Positions 35,692 to 43,926 of a stretch of DNA of 55,864 nucleotides are shown here, piece by piece. Origin of the DNA: D2472 sp964444385 (lineage in GTDB: Bacteria; Pseudomonadota; Gammaproteobacteria; Magnimaribacterales; D2472). A program made the translations under genes and the position numbers. Numbering within the stretch: position 1 is the first letter of the stretch; every line of letters starts with the position of its first letter. Where the stretch lies: the NCBI GenBank assembly GCA_964444385.1, contig CAYUHD010000003.1, positions 1-55,864 of the forward strand, written 5' to 3'. The notes beneath the pieces are model-generated. The model had not been told where the DNA came from. It was given only the letters and a program-made list of their open reading frames with translations, and did not search any database.

Positions 35692-36837
35692 ATGCAGAAT
35701 TACTCTGATCATATAGGCATAGTAGGAGGAGGAATAGCAGGCCTAACTCTAGGTTGCGCTCTTTTAAAAGAGGGTATACCAGCAGTTATTTTTGAAAAAT
35801 CTCCAGAAGAAACTTCTCATGGGGCTGCAATCAGCATGTCTCAAAATGCATTATGTCTTTTGGGCAGGCTGGATATTTTTAACGACTTAAGAGATCAATC
35901 ATATGTCCACTCAAAAGCATCTATTCAAGGACCTAAAAAACCCATATGCACATTTAACACCCCTTCTGTATTAACCACGCACAGAGAAGTGTTAATGACG
36001 CTCTTGGTGAATCGATACTTAAGCCTGGGAGGAGAAATTTTTTATGATCATGCGATCACAGGTTTTGATCAAACTAAATGTGAGGCCAGATTTCATAACA
36101 ATGAAAAATATATTGTGAGTCATTTGGCAGCATGTGATGGTATTCGATCTTCAATACGAGATACTTTTTTTACTTCTAATCAAAAGCCAAAGTATAGTGG
36201 TTATAGTGCATGGAGAGGCATAGGAAAATCAAATCTTCAAGATATTCATTTTGCACTTGGACCCAATAGTCATATTGTGAGCTATCCAATTAACCATGAT
36301 GGAGATGTAAGTTTTGTAGCAGTCGCAAAGGAGGAACTGCAATTTAAAGAGTCTTGGAAAGAAGAGGGTTCTTATAAAGGTTTACTAGACGATTTCTCTA
36401 TTTATGATTCAAGTATTTTTCCAGATCTTGATGATTCTAAATCACTGCACAAATGGGGTATTTATATTCGACCCGCACTGAAATCTATGGTGTCTGAAAA
36501 TATAACTTTGCTCGGTGATGCTGCCCATCCAATGGTTCCATTCTTAGGGCAGGGTGCATGCATGGCAATTGAAGATGCATGCTCATTTGCAATGGTCTGC
36601 AAAAAAAATATTGGTAACTTTACAGATGCTCAAAGCACATATGATTTTGTAAGGACCAAGCGAACCAAAAAAATTCAACGGCTTTCAATGATGCAAGGCA
36701 AAATTTACCATATGAAAAATCCAGTGTTGGTAGCAGCAAGAAATGCTGTAATGAAATACACAGATTTTCCTGGAAATAATTTAAAAAGGATTCATGACCA
36801 CGATGCTCATGACGAAATCAATATTTATAGAAAGTGA
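35692..36837 (+). CDS. FAD-dependent aromatic-type monooxygenase
   Basis: The 381-residue flavoprotein has the dinucleotide motif IGIVGGGIAGLTLGCALL (about 8-25) and the second FAD motif LLGDAAHPMVPFLGQGACMA (about 273-292), the pattern of salicylate/6-hydroxynicotinate hydroxylase-type class A monooxygenases. The intermediate DG motif is seen as CDGIRSSIRD. The substrate is unknown and no ring-cleavage genes are near. No Shine-Dalgarno is evident. Confidence 0.85.
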   Translation: MQNYSDHIGIVGGGIAGLTLGCALLKEGIPAVIFEKSPEETSHGAAISMSQNALCLLGRLDIFNDLRDQSYVHSKASIQGPKKPICTFNTPSVLTTHREVLMTLLVNRYLSLGGEIFYDHAITGFDQTKCEARFHNNEKYIVSHLAACDGIRSSIRDTFFTSNQKPKYSGYSAWRGIGKSNLQDIHFALGPNSHIVSYPINHDGDVSFVAVAKEELQFKESWKEEGSYKGLLDDFSIYDSSIFPDLDDSKSLHKWGIYIRPALKSMVSENITLLGDAAHPMVPFLGQGACMAIEDACSFAMVCKKNIGNFTDAQSTYDFVRTKRTKKIQRLSMMQGKIYHMKNPVLVAARNAVMKYTDFPGNNLKRIHDHDAHDEINIYRK

Positions 36838-36858
36838 AGAAAAATATTAAAGGGCTTT

Positions 36859-37344
36859 CTAATCTATATTTGGAAGATCATCATAATTTAAACCCGCATA
36901 AGGGAGCTGCTCAGCGATTGCATCTGGATGAACAACTGAAATTACTATATCGCTTCCGTAATCTCCTCTAAAAAATTGACCCAATCCTGTGGTTGGGGTG
37001 ATATGTATCGTGGCAAACCTTCCTTCTTTTGAGTATACCAGTGAAATTTCTTCTGCAACTTTAGAGCTTATCAAAAGCCAACCAGTTTCAGGAGTGGCAT
37101 TACCATAAAATATTAAGTTTTCTGCCGGACTATAGCTTGATTCTAAGACGATTCTTCCTGAAACAGAATTGCCTGTTCCCAGGACCACAGTTGGTTCCTT
37201 AATAATTTCAGAATTTTTTGGTATTGGAAAATCTGAAAGCAAATAACCAATTATTTTTCTTTGGTTTACCTGGTACTCATTAACAAAAAGTGTGCAACTT
37301 GATACAAAACCAAGAATTAGTAAAGAAGTAATTAAATTTTTCAT
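36859..37344 (-). CDS. Hypothetical lipoprotein
   Basis: I do not recognise this 161-residue protein. MKNLITSLLILGFVSSC is a lipoprotein signal with the lipobox VSSC. The mature part is soluble, with SGRIVLESSYSPAENLIFYG and TPETGWLLISS, which suggest a compact beta-rich domain. It lies 19 bp downstream of the beta-barrel-like gene on the same strand, so both may be co-expressed envelope proteins. Confidence 0.7.
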   Translation of the reverse strand: MKNLITSLLILGFVSSCTLFVNEYQVNQRKIIGYLLSDFPIPKNSEIIKEPTVVLGTGNSVSGRIVLESSYSPAENLIFYGNATPETGWLLISSKVAEEISLVYSKEGRFATIHITPTTGLGQFFRGDYGSDIVISVVHPDAIAEQLPYAGLNYDDLPNID

Positions 37345-37363
37345 ATATAAATTTTATCCTAAA

Positions 37364-38059
37364 TTAAAGATTAAGTTGAAAACCTACTTTAAGCAATGTA
37401 TCCGTAACTTTGCTAGAAGAGGCTTCTAAAAAAAAAGCACTTCTATTATTTATATTATACAGTATACCAATCCCAAATTTTTTGTCTGAATCATCCGATA
37501 ACTCTGCATCATACGGAGGGCATGAGAGAGCTCTGCATACTGGATTACCAGTATCAATTATAACCGCCTCCTTTGAGGCGTCTAGAAAAATTTTACCCTC
37601 CCAATGATTACTATTTCCGAATCTTATACCAGCTAGAAAGCTTGCATGATTGTCATCTCCTTCAAAGTTAAACTTTTCACCATCAAAATCAGAGGTTTTA
37701 ATACCGGCCTCAACAAATACATCAAATAGGTTCTTAATTTTGAATTTAACATCACCTGCCGACATGCTTCCAATTAAATCTCCTATTCCCATATGTGCAC
37801 CCAATCTAAATGTATCAACAACTTTGTCATAGGACTCACTTTTATAATCTACTCCATCAGCCTTTCTTTCTAGCGTTGCATAAAAAGATCCTGGAAGGTC
37901 TACAGATAAGTTAATTGCAAATCCAGATTTGTCAGATTCAGTGAAGTGCACCCCTAAGGATGTATATTTAAAGTCATTTGGTGCTCTTTCTAACCTATCA
38001 GATTCAGAAAAAGCAAGAGTAGAAAAGCACAGAAAAGAAATGAAGAAGATGTTTTTCAT
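37364..38059 (-). CDS. Secreted outer-membrane beta-barrel-like protein
   Basis: The 231-residue product has a signal peptide (1-18, ending AFS). Amphipathic alternation runs throughout (SLGVHFTES, GFAINLSVDL, SFYATLER, FGIGILYNIN) and it ends in an aromatic/hydrophobic strand (LLKVGFQLNL), as outer-membrane barrels do. A CRALSC pair sits at about 175-180. No closer family assignment can be made. Confidence 0.6.
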   Translation of the reverse strand: MKNIFFISFLCFSTLAFSESDRLERAPNDFKYTSLGVHFTESDKSGFAINLSVDLPGSFYATLERKADGVDYKSESYDKVVDTFRLGAHMGIGDLIGSMSAGDVKFKIKNLFDVFVEAGIKTSDFDGEKFNFEGDDNHASFLAGIRFGNSNHWEGKIFLDASKEAVIIDTGNPVCRALSCPPYDAELSDDSDKKFGIGILYNINNRSAFFLEASSSKVTDTLLKVGFQLNL

Positions 38060-38096
38060 GTATCAATCTTAACAGAATTACATAAGATAAAATTTT

Positions 38097-39053
38097 TTAC
38101 TGTTTTGATCCAAAATTATTAGTTGCTTCAATTAGCTCATGAGTAATTTCTTCTTCAAATGCGCTATGACCAGCAAATGGACACATTCGTAAAGAGGCTT
38201 CTGGCCATCGATTTGCTAGTTCAAGCGCTGTAGTTGGAGGACATACTATGTCATATCTACCCTGCACAATAACCGTTGGTATAGATCGAATTTTATCAAC
38301 CCCATCAAGCAATTGGTTTTCGTGCTCAAGGAAGCCTCCATTTATAAAGTAATGGTTCTCAATTAATGCAAAAGCTAGAGCAAATTCTGGGCTAGAAAAT
38401 GATTTAACCCTTTCAGGAGAATAATCTAGGCTGCTGCATGCTGCCTCCCACCTAGACCATGCTATAGCAGCATCAAGACTTTTCTTTTTATCTTCACCGT
38501 TGAATATTTCAGAGTAAGCTCCCATTAGATTATTTCGCTTATCTTCATCTATTATCCCAATGAAATCGCCCCAGGCCTCGGGAAAGATATTGCTAGCTCC
38601 TTCTTGATAAAACCAATCCAACTCTTTTTTTCTAAGCATAAATATTCCACGAAGAACCATTTCACTTACAGCACCAGGATGTGACTGAGCATAAGCCAGA
38701 GCTAACGTGCTGCCCCAAGAGCCACCAAATACAAGCCATTTATTAATCTTTAATTTATTCCGAATTAATTCAATATCAGAAACTAAATCCCAAGTTGTAT
38801 TTTTTTCTAACAATACATGAGGCTTACTTCTCCCACAGCCACGTTGGTCAAAAACAACAATATGATAAATCTTTGGGTCAAAAAATTGCCTCACTGCCTT
38901 GCTGCCACCACCACCAGGACCACCATGCAGAAATATTGCTGGCTTTCCATTTGGATTGCCACATTGTTCATAATATATTTCATGACCATCTACAGATATA
39001 AAATCAGAATTAAACGGCTCAATTGGAGGAAATAATTTCATCAGTTTAGACAT
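38097..39053 (-). CDS. pip: Prolyl aminopeptidase (proline iminopeptidase, S33)
   Basis: This 318-residue alpha/beta hydrolase has FLHGGPGGG (oxyanion region), DQRGCGRS and the nucleophile elbow GGSWGSTLALAYAQ (S112), followed by a late VQGRYDIVCPP aspartate and FAGHSAFE histidine. These are the hallmarks of bacterial proline iminopeptidase, which removes N-terminal proline from peptides. An internal ATG at residue 5 could also start the protein. It is part of the minus-strand peptide/amino-acid block. Confidence 0.92.
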   Translation of the reverse strand: MSKLMKLFPPIEPFNSDFISVDGHEIYYEQCGNPNGKPAIFLHGGPGGGGSKAVRQFFDPKIYHIVVFDQRGCGRSKPHVLLEKNTTWDLVSDIELIRNKLKINKWLVFGGSWGSTLALAYAQSHPGAVSEMVLRGIFMLRKKELDWFYQEGASNIFPEAWGDFIGIIDEDKRNNLMGAYSEIFNGEDKKKSLDAAIAWSRWEAACSSLDYSPERVKSFSSPEFALAFALIENHYFINGGFLEHENQLLDGVDKIRSIPTVIVQGRYDIVCPPTTALELANRWPEASLRMCPFAGHSAFEEEITHELIEATNNFGSKQ

Positions 39054-39077
39054 GTAGATATTAATAGAGTATGTGTA

Positions 39078-39965
39078 TTAATTTTTCTTGGCAGAGCTGG
39101 TGACTAGCTTTTCAGACGTTTCTATTCGAAATTGATCGCCTTCATCTCCAAATAATTTTTTTGGGGACACTGACTCAAATTTTCCTTCCGTGTCTGTAGG
39201 ATCGGTAAAAAATCCCAAGACATACCCCCCCTGGGAATAACCCATTAAGTCTCTCAATTCTGGGTCAAGATCTTTTGCAATTTCTGGGGGGCAAGATAAA
39301 TATTGATTTTCTTCTTGTCTCAGCCAATTTGGAGCATAGTGAAGAAAAACACCCATTCGGCTTTCAGATGTATTATTGGTGCCGCCGCCATGCATAACAG
39401 AACCTGTATAAATAAATACAGAGCCTGCTTTCATTTCAGCACTTTCAATTTCGCTTTCTAGCGGTAATCTATCTTTGTCCCATTTATGAGAACCTGGGAC
39501 AATCTGGGTCGCACCATTTTCTTTTGTAAAGTCTGTGATTCCCCAAACTGTACTGAACTGAGTTTCAATTTTTCTGGGTACATAACCCCCCCAAACCCCT
39601 CTATCTCTGTGAAGTATCTGTGCTGTTTCATTGGGCCCGATAGAAATTGCAGAAGTAAAGTGCAATTGATAACCATCACAAAACGGTTCCAAGAATTTTT
39701 TTGCAAGAGCATTTATTTTTGGATTTAAGGCAAGTTCTCTGCACTTAGGTGATCTGGCCATGAGCGCCCCAACCCTTTTTGTTTGAAATCCAGTAAACTC
39801 ATTGTCTCCCTCAATATCATTTTTTAAATAAGGTTCGAGCTCACCTTGAATCATATTCAAATCATCTGTTGATAAGATATTATCGATAACCACAGCAGCA
39901 TCTCTATCAATGATTTCTAAGATATTATCAATATCAGTATTTAGATCTATATGCTGAATTCCCAT
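39078..39965 (-). CDS. Phytanoyl-CoA dioxygenase family (PhyH) Fe(II)/2-oxoglutarate oxygenase
   Basis: The HxD facial-triad motif is in QILHRDRGVWGGY and the distal histidine in YTGSVMHGGGTNN, with an arginine shortly after for 2-oxoglutarate (SESRMGVFLHY). About 295 residues. PhyH members hydroxylate very diverse substrates, including amino acids, ectoine and phosphonates. The neighbours suggest an amino-acid-derived substrate, but that is inference. The frame reaches a TTG at 39983; ATG 39965 is preferred. The dpaL gene ends 45 bp before this ATG. Confidence 0.85.
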   Translation of the reverse strand: MGIQHIDLNTDIDNILEIIDRDAAVVIDNILSTDDLNMIQGELEPYLKNDIEGDNEFTGFQTKRVGALMARSPKCRELALNPKINALAKKFLEPFCDGYQLHFTSAISIGPNETAQILHRDRGVWGGYVPRKIETQFSTVWGITDFTKENGATQIVPGSHKWDKDRLPLESEIESAEMKAGSVFIYTGSVMHGGGTNNTSESRMGVFLHYAPNWLRQEENQYLSCPPEIAKDLDPELRDLMGYSQGGYVLGFFTDPTDTEGKFESVSPKKLFGDEGDQFRIETSEKLVTSSAKKN

Positions 39966-40010
39966 AGATTTAGTGTAGGACAATTCTCAAGATCTGTGAA
40001 ATTTTTTAGG

Positions 40011-41186
40011 CTAGCTTCCTTTTAATAAAATTGAATTATATATCTCAGGATCTGTTGCGCCCTCAGTTCCAAAAAATAAGACGATGCTGTTTGAATCTAG
40101 AGCCATCTTTTGTGCTGTTTCTTGACTTTTCATTATCTCCATTAATGCAGCTAGCCCACCAACAGAGCATTCTCCAGCCTCTATAGGTGGGTTATTTTGA
40201 GCAAGCAGTCGCATTGTTGATGGTATTGGTTGATCAGAGATAGTAATAAAATCATCAACTCCTAGGCTAAGTATCTCCCATCCAAGCAACGATGGTTCAC
40301 CGCAAGATAAACCAGCCATCATTGTTTCTTCATTTACAGATACGGAGATCATTTTATTTCTTTTAGCACTTTCGATTAAACAAGGAGCATGTTCAGACTC
40401 AACCACAATAATTTTTATATTATTTTTATGAAATTTTTCCCAGAAGTAAGCGCAAATTGCTGCTGGGAATGCCCCTAAGCCACATTGTAGAAAAATATGA
40501 GTAGGCATTTGTTTTTTTGTTATCTGATTGACTATTTCTTCAGACATAACATTGTAACCAGCCATAATATCTCGAGGATATTTAGTATAGCCAGGGTATG
40601 AGGTATCAGAAATAATTTGCCAGCTATTAAGATCTGATTCTTCCTTGCAGATACGAAGCGATTCATCATAGTTTCCCTTCACCCTGATGACATCAGCATT
40701 AAATTTTTCCATCGCGCGCTGCCTTCCCAAACTAACTTCTGAATGAATGTATATTTTGCATTTGCACCCAAACAAATTTGCTCCATATGCAACTGAACGG
40801 CCATGATTTCCGTCAGTGGCAGTTGCAACTGTGTATCTTGAAATATTGTCCCGATATTTTCCGCCATGAATATCTTTCGTTGTTATCGTTTCACCAGTTT
40901 CATCTTCCAAGGCATCCCGAATAAACCTAAAGACCCCATATGTTCCTCCCAAACCTTTAAAGCTTCCTAATCCAAATCGAGAACTTTCATCTTTATAATA
41001 GATTTCTTTAACACCAGTTCGCGTAGCTATTTTTTTTAATGAGAGAAGAGGGGTTGGCTCATATCCATTCCAAGTAGAAATTTCTTTAAATGCCGTTTGT
41101 GTGTTTTCAAGGCTCAAAACAGATCTAAGTTTGTCTGGATATGGACCAAAGTTTTTATTTAAATTTTGAAAGTGATCTATCAGCAT
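40011..41186 (-). CDS. dpaL: Diaminopropionate ammonia-lyase
   Basis: This 391-residue fold-type II PLP enzyme has the PLP lysine in FGLGSFKGLGG (K77). ATATDGNHGRSVAYGA carries D125, and IISDTSYPGYTKYP carries D194; by alignment from memory these match the two catalytic aspartates (120 and 189) of the E. coli YgeX enzyme, with a constant 5-residue offset. It converts 2,3-diaminopropionate, either enantiomer, to pyruvate and ammonia. The start codon lies within a 35-bp element repeated upstream of marR. Confidence 0.92.
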   Translation of the reverse strand: MLIDHFQNLNKNFGPYPDKLRSVLSLENTQTAFKEISTWNGYEPTPLLSLKKIATRTGVKEIYYKDESSRFGLGSFKGLGGTYGVFRFIRDALEDETGETITTKDIHGGKYRDNISRYTVATATDGNHGRSVAYGANLFGCKCKIYIHSEVSLGRQRAMEKFNADVIRVKGNYDESLRICKEESDLNSWQIISDTSYPGYTKYPRDIMAGYNVMSEEIVNQITKKQMPTHIFLQCGLGAFPAAICAYFWEKFHKNNIKIIVVESEHAPCLIESAKRNKMISVSVNEETMMAGLSCGEPSLLGWEILSLGVDDFITISDQPIPSTMRLLAQNNPPIEAGECSVGGLAALMEIMKSQETAQKMALDSNSIVLFFGTEGATDPEIYNSILLKGS

Positions 41187-41217
41187 TAGAGCATCTTAAC
41201 TGAAATTAATTTTTAAC
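41183..41217 (-). repeat. 35-bp direct repeat, copy A (upstream of and including the dpaL start)
   Basis: This segment matches 41757-41791 at 32 of 35 positions in the same orientation. On the minus strand it runs from the last bases of marR through the leader of dpaL to its ATG. It contains TCAGTTAA and, about 17 bp later, CAGTTAA again. It may be a shared cis-element or the scar of a duplication that placed marR here. Confidence 0.75.
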
Positions 41218-41671
41218 TGAGACTTTTTATTTGTTTCGAGTGACCAGATAGAATAATTTTCATGAATTCCAAATTTCTTTCTCCAATACTCCATGAAAGT
41301 TTCTCTTCAATCTGTATTAAATGTTCTGCTCCCTGTTTTCTTATTTCTTGTCCAAGTGAGGTAATCCTTATCACCCTATCTTTTTTATTAGAATCTCGAG
41401 AAACCAGCTCTAAAAAACCAAGATCTTCTAATTTATGTACCTTTTTGTGAACAGCTTGGCGAGAGATGTTCATTATTCTTGCTAGCTCTGAGATAGATTT
41501 TTCCTCTCCTCGAAGGGTATTAAATAGCTTGATTTCAGCAATAGATCCTTGATATTTGGCTGATTTATTGAGCTCAATCATCTCGAATTCCATCCATTCT
41601 AATAATTCCATGGCAAGACGCATGAAATTTGTGTCAAGAAAGTCCTTAAAATTTATATTTTTGTCAACCAC
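41213..41671 (-). CDS. MarR-family transcriptional regulator
   Basis: The 152-residue protein has a winged helix-turn-helix (about 55-105) with ISELARIMNISRQAVHKKVH as the DNA-reading part and SRDSNKKDRVIRITSLG as the wing. Helices on both sides serve for dimerisation. It starts at GTG 41671, which sits in the middle of an 8-bp-arm palindrome, so autorepression is likely. It lies between the D-aminoacylase and the ammonia-lyase genes, all on the minus strand, and probably regulates one or both. Confidence 0.9.
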   Translation of the reverse strand: MVDKNINFKDFLDTNFMRLAMELLEWMEFEMIELNKSAKYQGSIAEIKLFNTLRGEEKSISELARIMNISRQAVHKKVHKLEDLGFLELVSRDSNKKDRVIRITSLGQEIRKQGAEHLIQIEEKLSWSIGERNLEFMKIILSGHSKQIKSLS

Positions 41672-41679
41672 GTTGACAA
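41661..41679. promoter_or_regulatory. Putative MarR operator straddling the marR start codon
   Basis: TTGTCAAC (41661-41668) and GTTGACAA (41672-41679) are perfect reverse complements around CAC, which is the GTG start on the minus strand. Half-sites of the GTTGA/TCAAC type are known for MarR-family regulators such as MexR. A TATATT sits immediately upstream on the minus strand as a possible -10. Confidence 0.65.
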
Positions 41680-41756
41680 TATAACATATTCTCTTTATCT
41701 TATAGGCTTAATTATGAATTTTTCTCATTTTTTTAAAGATCAAATTCTGCTCATTT

Positions 41757-41791
41757 GCATTGGAGCATCTTACCTGAAACTAATTTTTAAC
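41757..41791 (-). repeat. 35-bp direct repeat, copy B (upstream of marR)
   Basis: This is the diverged twin of 41183-41217, 574 bp away, with 3 mismatches in 35. It lies between the D-aminoacylase stop and the marR promoter. It retains the equivalent of the dpaL ATG (41760-41758), but the frame there closes after six codons, so this copy is not coding. Confidence 0.75.
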
Positions 41792-41803
41792 CCGAAGTAG
41801 GAC

Positions 41804-43711
41804 TTATGCTTCAGATACTATATTTGTCTTCATAGACTTCTTTCGAAGACCCCAAAATAGTCGAACGACTTTAATTAACATCAGTCTGATCGTTTTATCA
41901 AACAATGGAATCTTCTCTATATCCGATTTTACCTCACAGATCTGCTTTCCTCTTATAAGTTGGCCTGGTAGAGATCCAGTAGCCTTACCATTTTCACTGA
42001 CAACCTTTCCGCTTTTAATTGTTGCAACGTACCCAGTTGCATCTTGAACTAATCTTCTTCCGCCCAGAGGAAGATCATGGATCATTTTGGGGTGGCTTAC
42101 ATTTAATTTTTCAAAATCAATAATATTAATATCCGCTAACATCCCCGGTTTTATTTCTCCGCGATCAAACAATCCATAGGTTTCAGCAGTATCTTTTGTT
42201 TGTTTCCTAATGAGCATCTCAAGAGGGAGCTTTTTACCTGCCTTACGATCTCTTGCCCAATGCGATAAATTAGTTGTTGGCATGCTTGCATCACAAATTA
42301 AACCACAATGAGCGCCGCCATCACTTCCGCCGGCAACAGAAGATTTAAGTCCATAGGCTTGCTCAACAAAATCAAGCTTGTAGTTTTCATAAGGTGTGAA
42401 ACATGCATAAATTAAATTTGTGCCATTATTTTTCATCATTTCATCGTACATAACCTCAAGTTCTGAAATGCCTTTATTCACTGCTATTGCAGCAATGCTG
42501 TCTTCCTTCTTTGGTTCGTAATTTGGAGGTGTGCCTAATATGAATTGTGTCTCGAAATTTGAAGTCAGCCTCGTGGCAAGTTTTACATCTTCCAAAAGCT
42601 CATCCCTTGTCTTGTGATTGGTTTCATCAGCAAGTCTTTTTTCCAATTCTGATTCAAAGTCTGGTTCTTGGTTTAATAATTTAGTTTTGAAATCAGGGTC
42701 TTTCATGATTTCATATCTTTGATCAAGAGGGAGGTCAGCAATCTCTTTGTAAGCGGGATGTTGAAGAAAGGGATGTAAAGAACTTTCTAGACCAAACATT
42801 AATCCAACATTTCTGCCCGGAAATTGAGGACGCACATTTTTCCCTTTCAAAAACTGTTCCTCACAAAATAGAATTGTTTTTACGGCATCGCCGCTAGTTT
42901 GTAAAAAAGTTAATCCACAATCACTTTTTTTAATATATTCCTTCATCCAAGACATCTCTATTTCTTCATCTAACCAATCAGAAACGATCTCCATGGTTCC
43001 TTCACCTGCTTTATCAACAGCAAAAGCCAAAGCTCTCATTTCTTCAGAACTGGCTTCAGTTCCAGGGACATATTTACCATATATGTCTCGATGCAAGATT
43101 GTTCTTGAGGTGCTAAAACCAAGCGCCCCCGCATCAATAGCTTCTGTTACAAGCTTAGACATTTTGCCTATTTCTTCTTCAGATGCATCAACTTGATTTT
43201 GACATCTTTCATAACCCATTACATAGCTTCTGACCGGACCATGAGCAATCATAAAGCCAAGATCCATGACAAATTCTTTCTTATCAATTGCATCTAAAAA
43301 TTCTGGAAATGTTTCCCAGTCCCAATCTATTCCTTCATGTAAAGCCGAGCCGGGAATGTCTTCAACACCCTCCATTAGTTGAATGAGGAAATTTTCATTT
43401 CCTGGCTTAACCGGAGCGAAACCAACGCCACAATTTCCCATGACTACTGTTGTAACTCCATGCCAGCTTGAGGGAGTAAGGTATGGGTCCCAGCAAACCT
43501 GACCATCATAGTGAGTGTGAATATCTACCCATCCAGGAGTTACTAGATTATTTTTCGCATCAACCTCTTTTTTGCCAGAAGACTTTACAGATCCAACTAA
43601 TGATATTTTTCCATTATCAATAGCTATATCACCTACAAATTGTTTTTTACCAGATCCGTCAACGATCTTACCGTTCCTTATTACGAGGTCATGTAAATTA
43701 TTTTTTTCCAT
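41804..43711 (-). CDS. N-acyl-D-amino-acid deacylase family amidohydrolase
   Basis: This 635-residue enzyme of the D-aminoacylase (amidohydrolase_3) family has the N-terminal beta domain DLVIRNGKIVDGSGKKQFVG, the metal motif VDIHTHYDGQ (H65, H67), GVTTVVMGNCGVGFAP and the C-terminal ADINIIDFEKLNVSHP. It hydrolyses N-acyl-D-amino acids or related amides. It is longer than the characterised D-aminoacylases (about 480 residues) and resembles the large marine members of the family. It is divergent from the BHMT gene across a 215-bp spacer. Confidence 0.88.
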   Translation of the reverse strand: MEKNNLHDLVIRNGKIVDGSGKKQFVGDIAIDNGKISLVGSVKSSGKKEVDAKNNLVTPGWVDIHTHYDGQVCWDPYLTPSSWHGVTTVVMGNCGVGFAPVKPGNENFLIQLMEGVEDIPGSALHEGIDWDWETFPEFLDAIDKKEFVMDLGFMIAHGPVRSYVMGYERCQNQVDASEEEIGKMSKLVTEAIDAGALGFSTSRTILHRDIYGKYVPGTEASSEEMRALAFAVDKAGEGTMEIVSDWLDEEIEMSWMKEYIKKSDCGLTFLQTSGDAVKTILFCEEQFLKGKNVRPQFPGRNVGLMFGLESSLHPFLQHPAYKEIADLPLDQRYEIMKDPDFKTKLLNQEPDFESELEKRLADETNHKTRDELLEDVKLATRLTSNFETQFILGTPPNYEPKKEDSIAAIAVNKGISELEVMYDEMMKNNGTNLIYACFTPYENYKLDFVEQAYGLKSSVAGGSDGGAHCGLICDASMPTTNLSHWARDRKAGKKLPLEMLIRKQTKDTAETYGLFDRGEIKPGMLADINIIDFEKLNVSHPKMIHDLPLGGRRLVQDATGYVATIKSGKVVSENGKATGSLPGQLIRGKQICEVKSDIEKIPLFDKTIRLMLIKVVRLFWGLRKKSMKTNIVSEA

Positions 43712-43926
43712 AAGTGCCCACTATATAAATAAAAGAATTAAAATACAAAAGCTAAACAATTCTTTACAAAAAACAAAAAATGTATTCTAATTATCCCATC
43801 GTAATTTGATCCTATTGCCGCGATTATAAAGAAAGTGCTAAAACGGAAATTATTCCCAGGATTTAACAAAAAAGATAAAGTTATTTAAATAAAAACTTTT
43901 AAATTTCATTATGGAGAATAAATCTT

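Noticed and set aside
36838..36858. Terminator between the monooxygenase and lipoprotein genes
   Set aside because: Only a loose 5-bp AGAAA/TTTCT pairing is present.
43712..43926. Possible riboswitch or regulatory RNA upstream of the BHMT gene
   Set aside because: The 215-bp spacer is AT-rich without strong stems or a conserved-looking core. Only a GGAG ribosome site was supportable.
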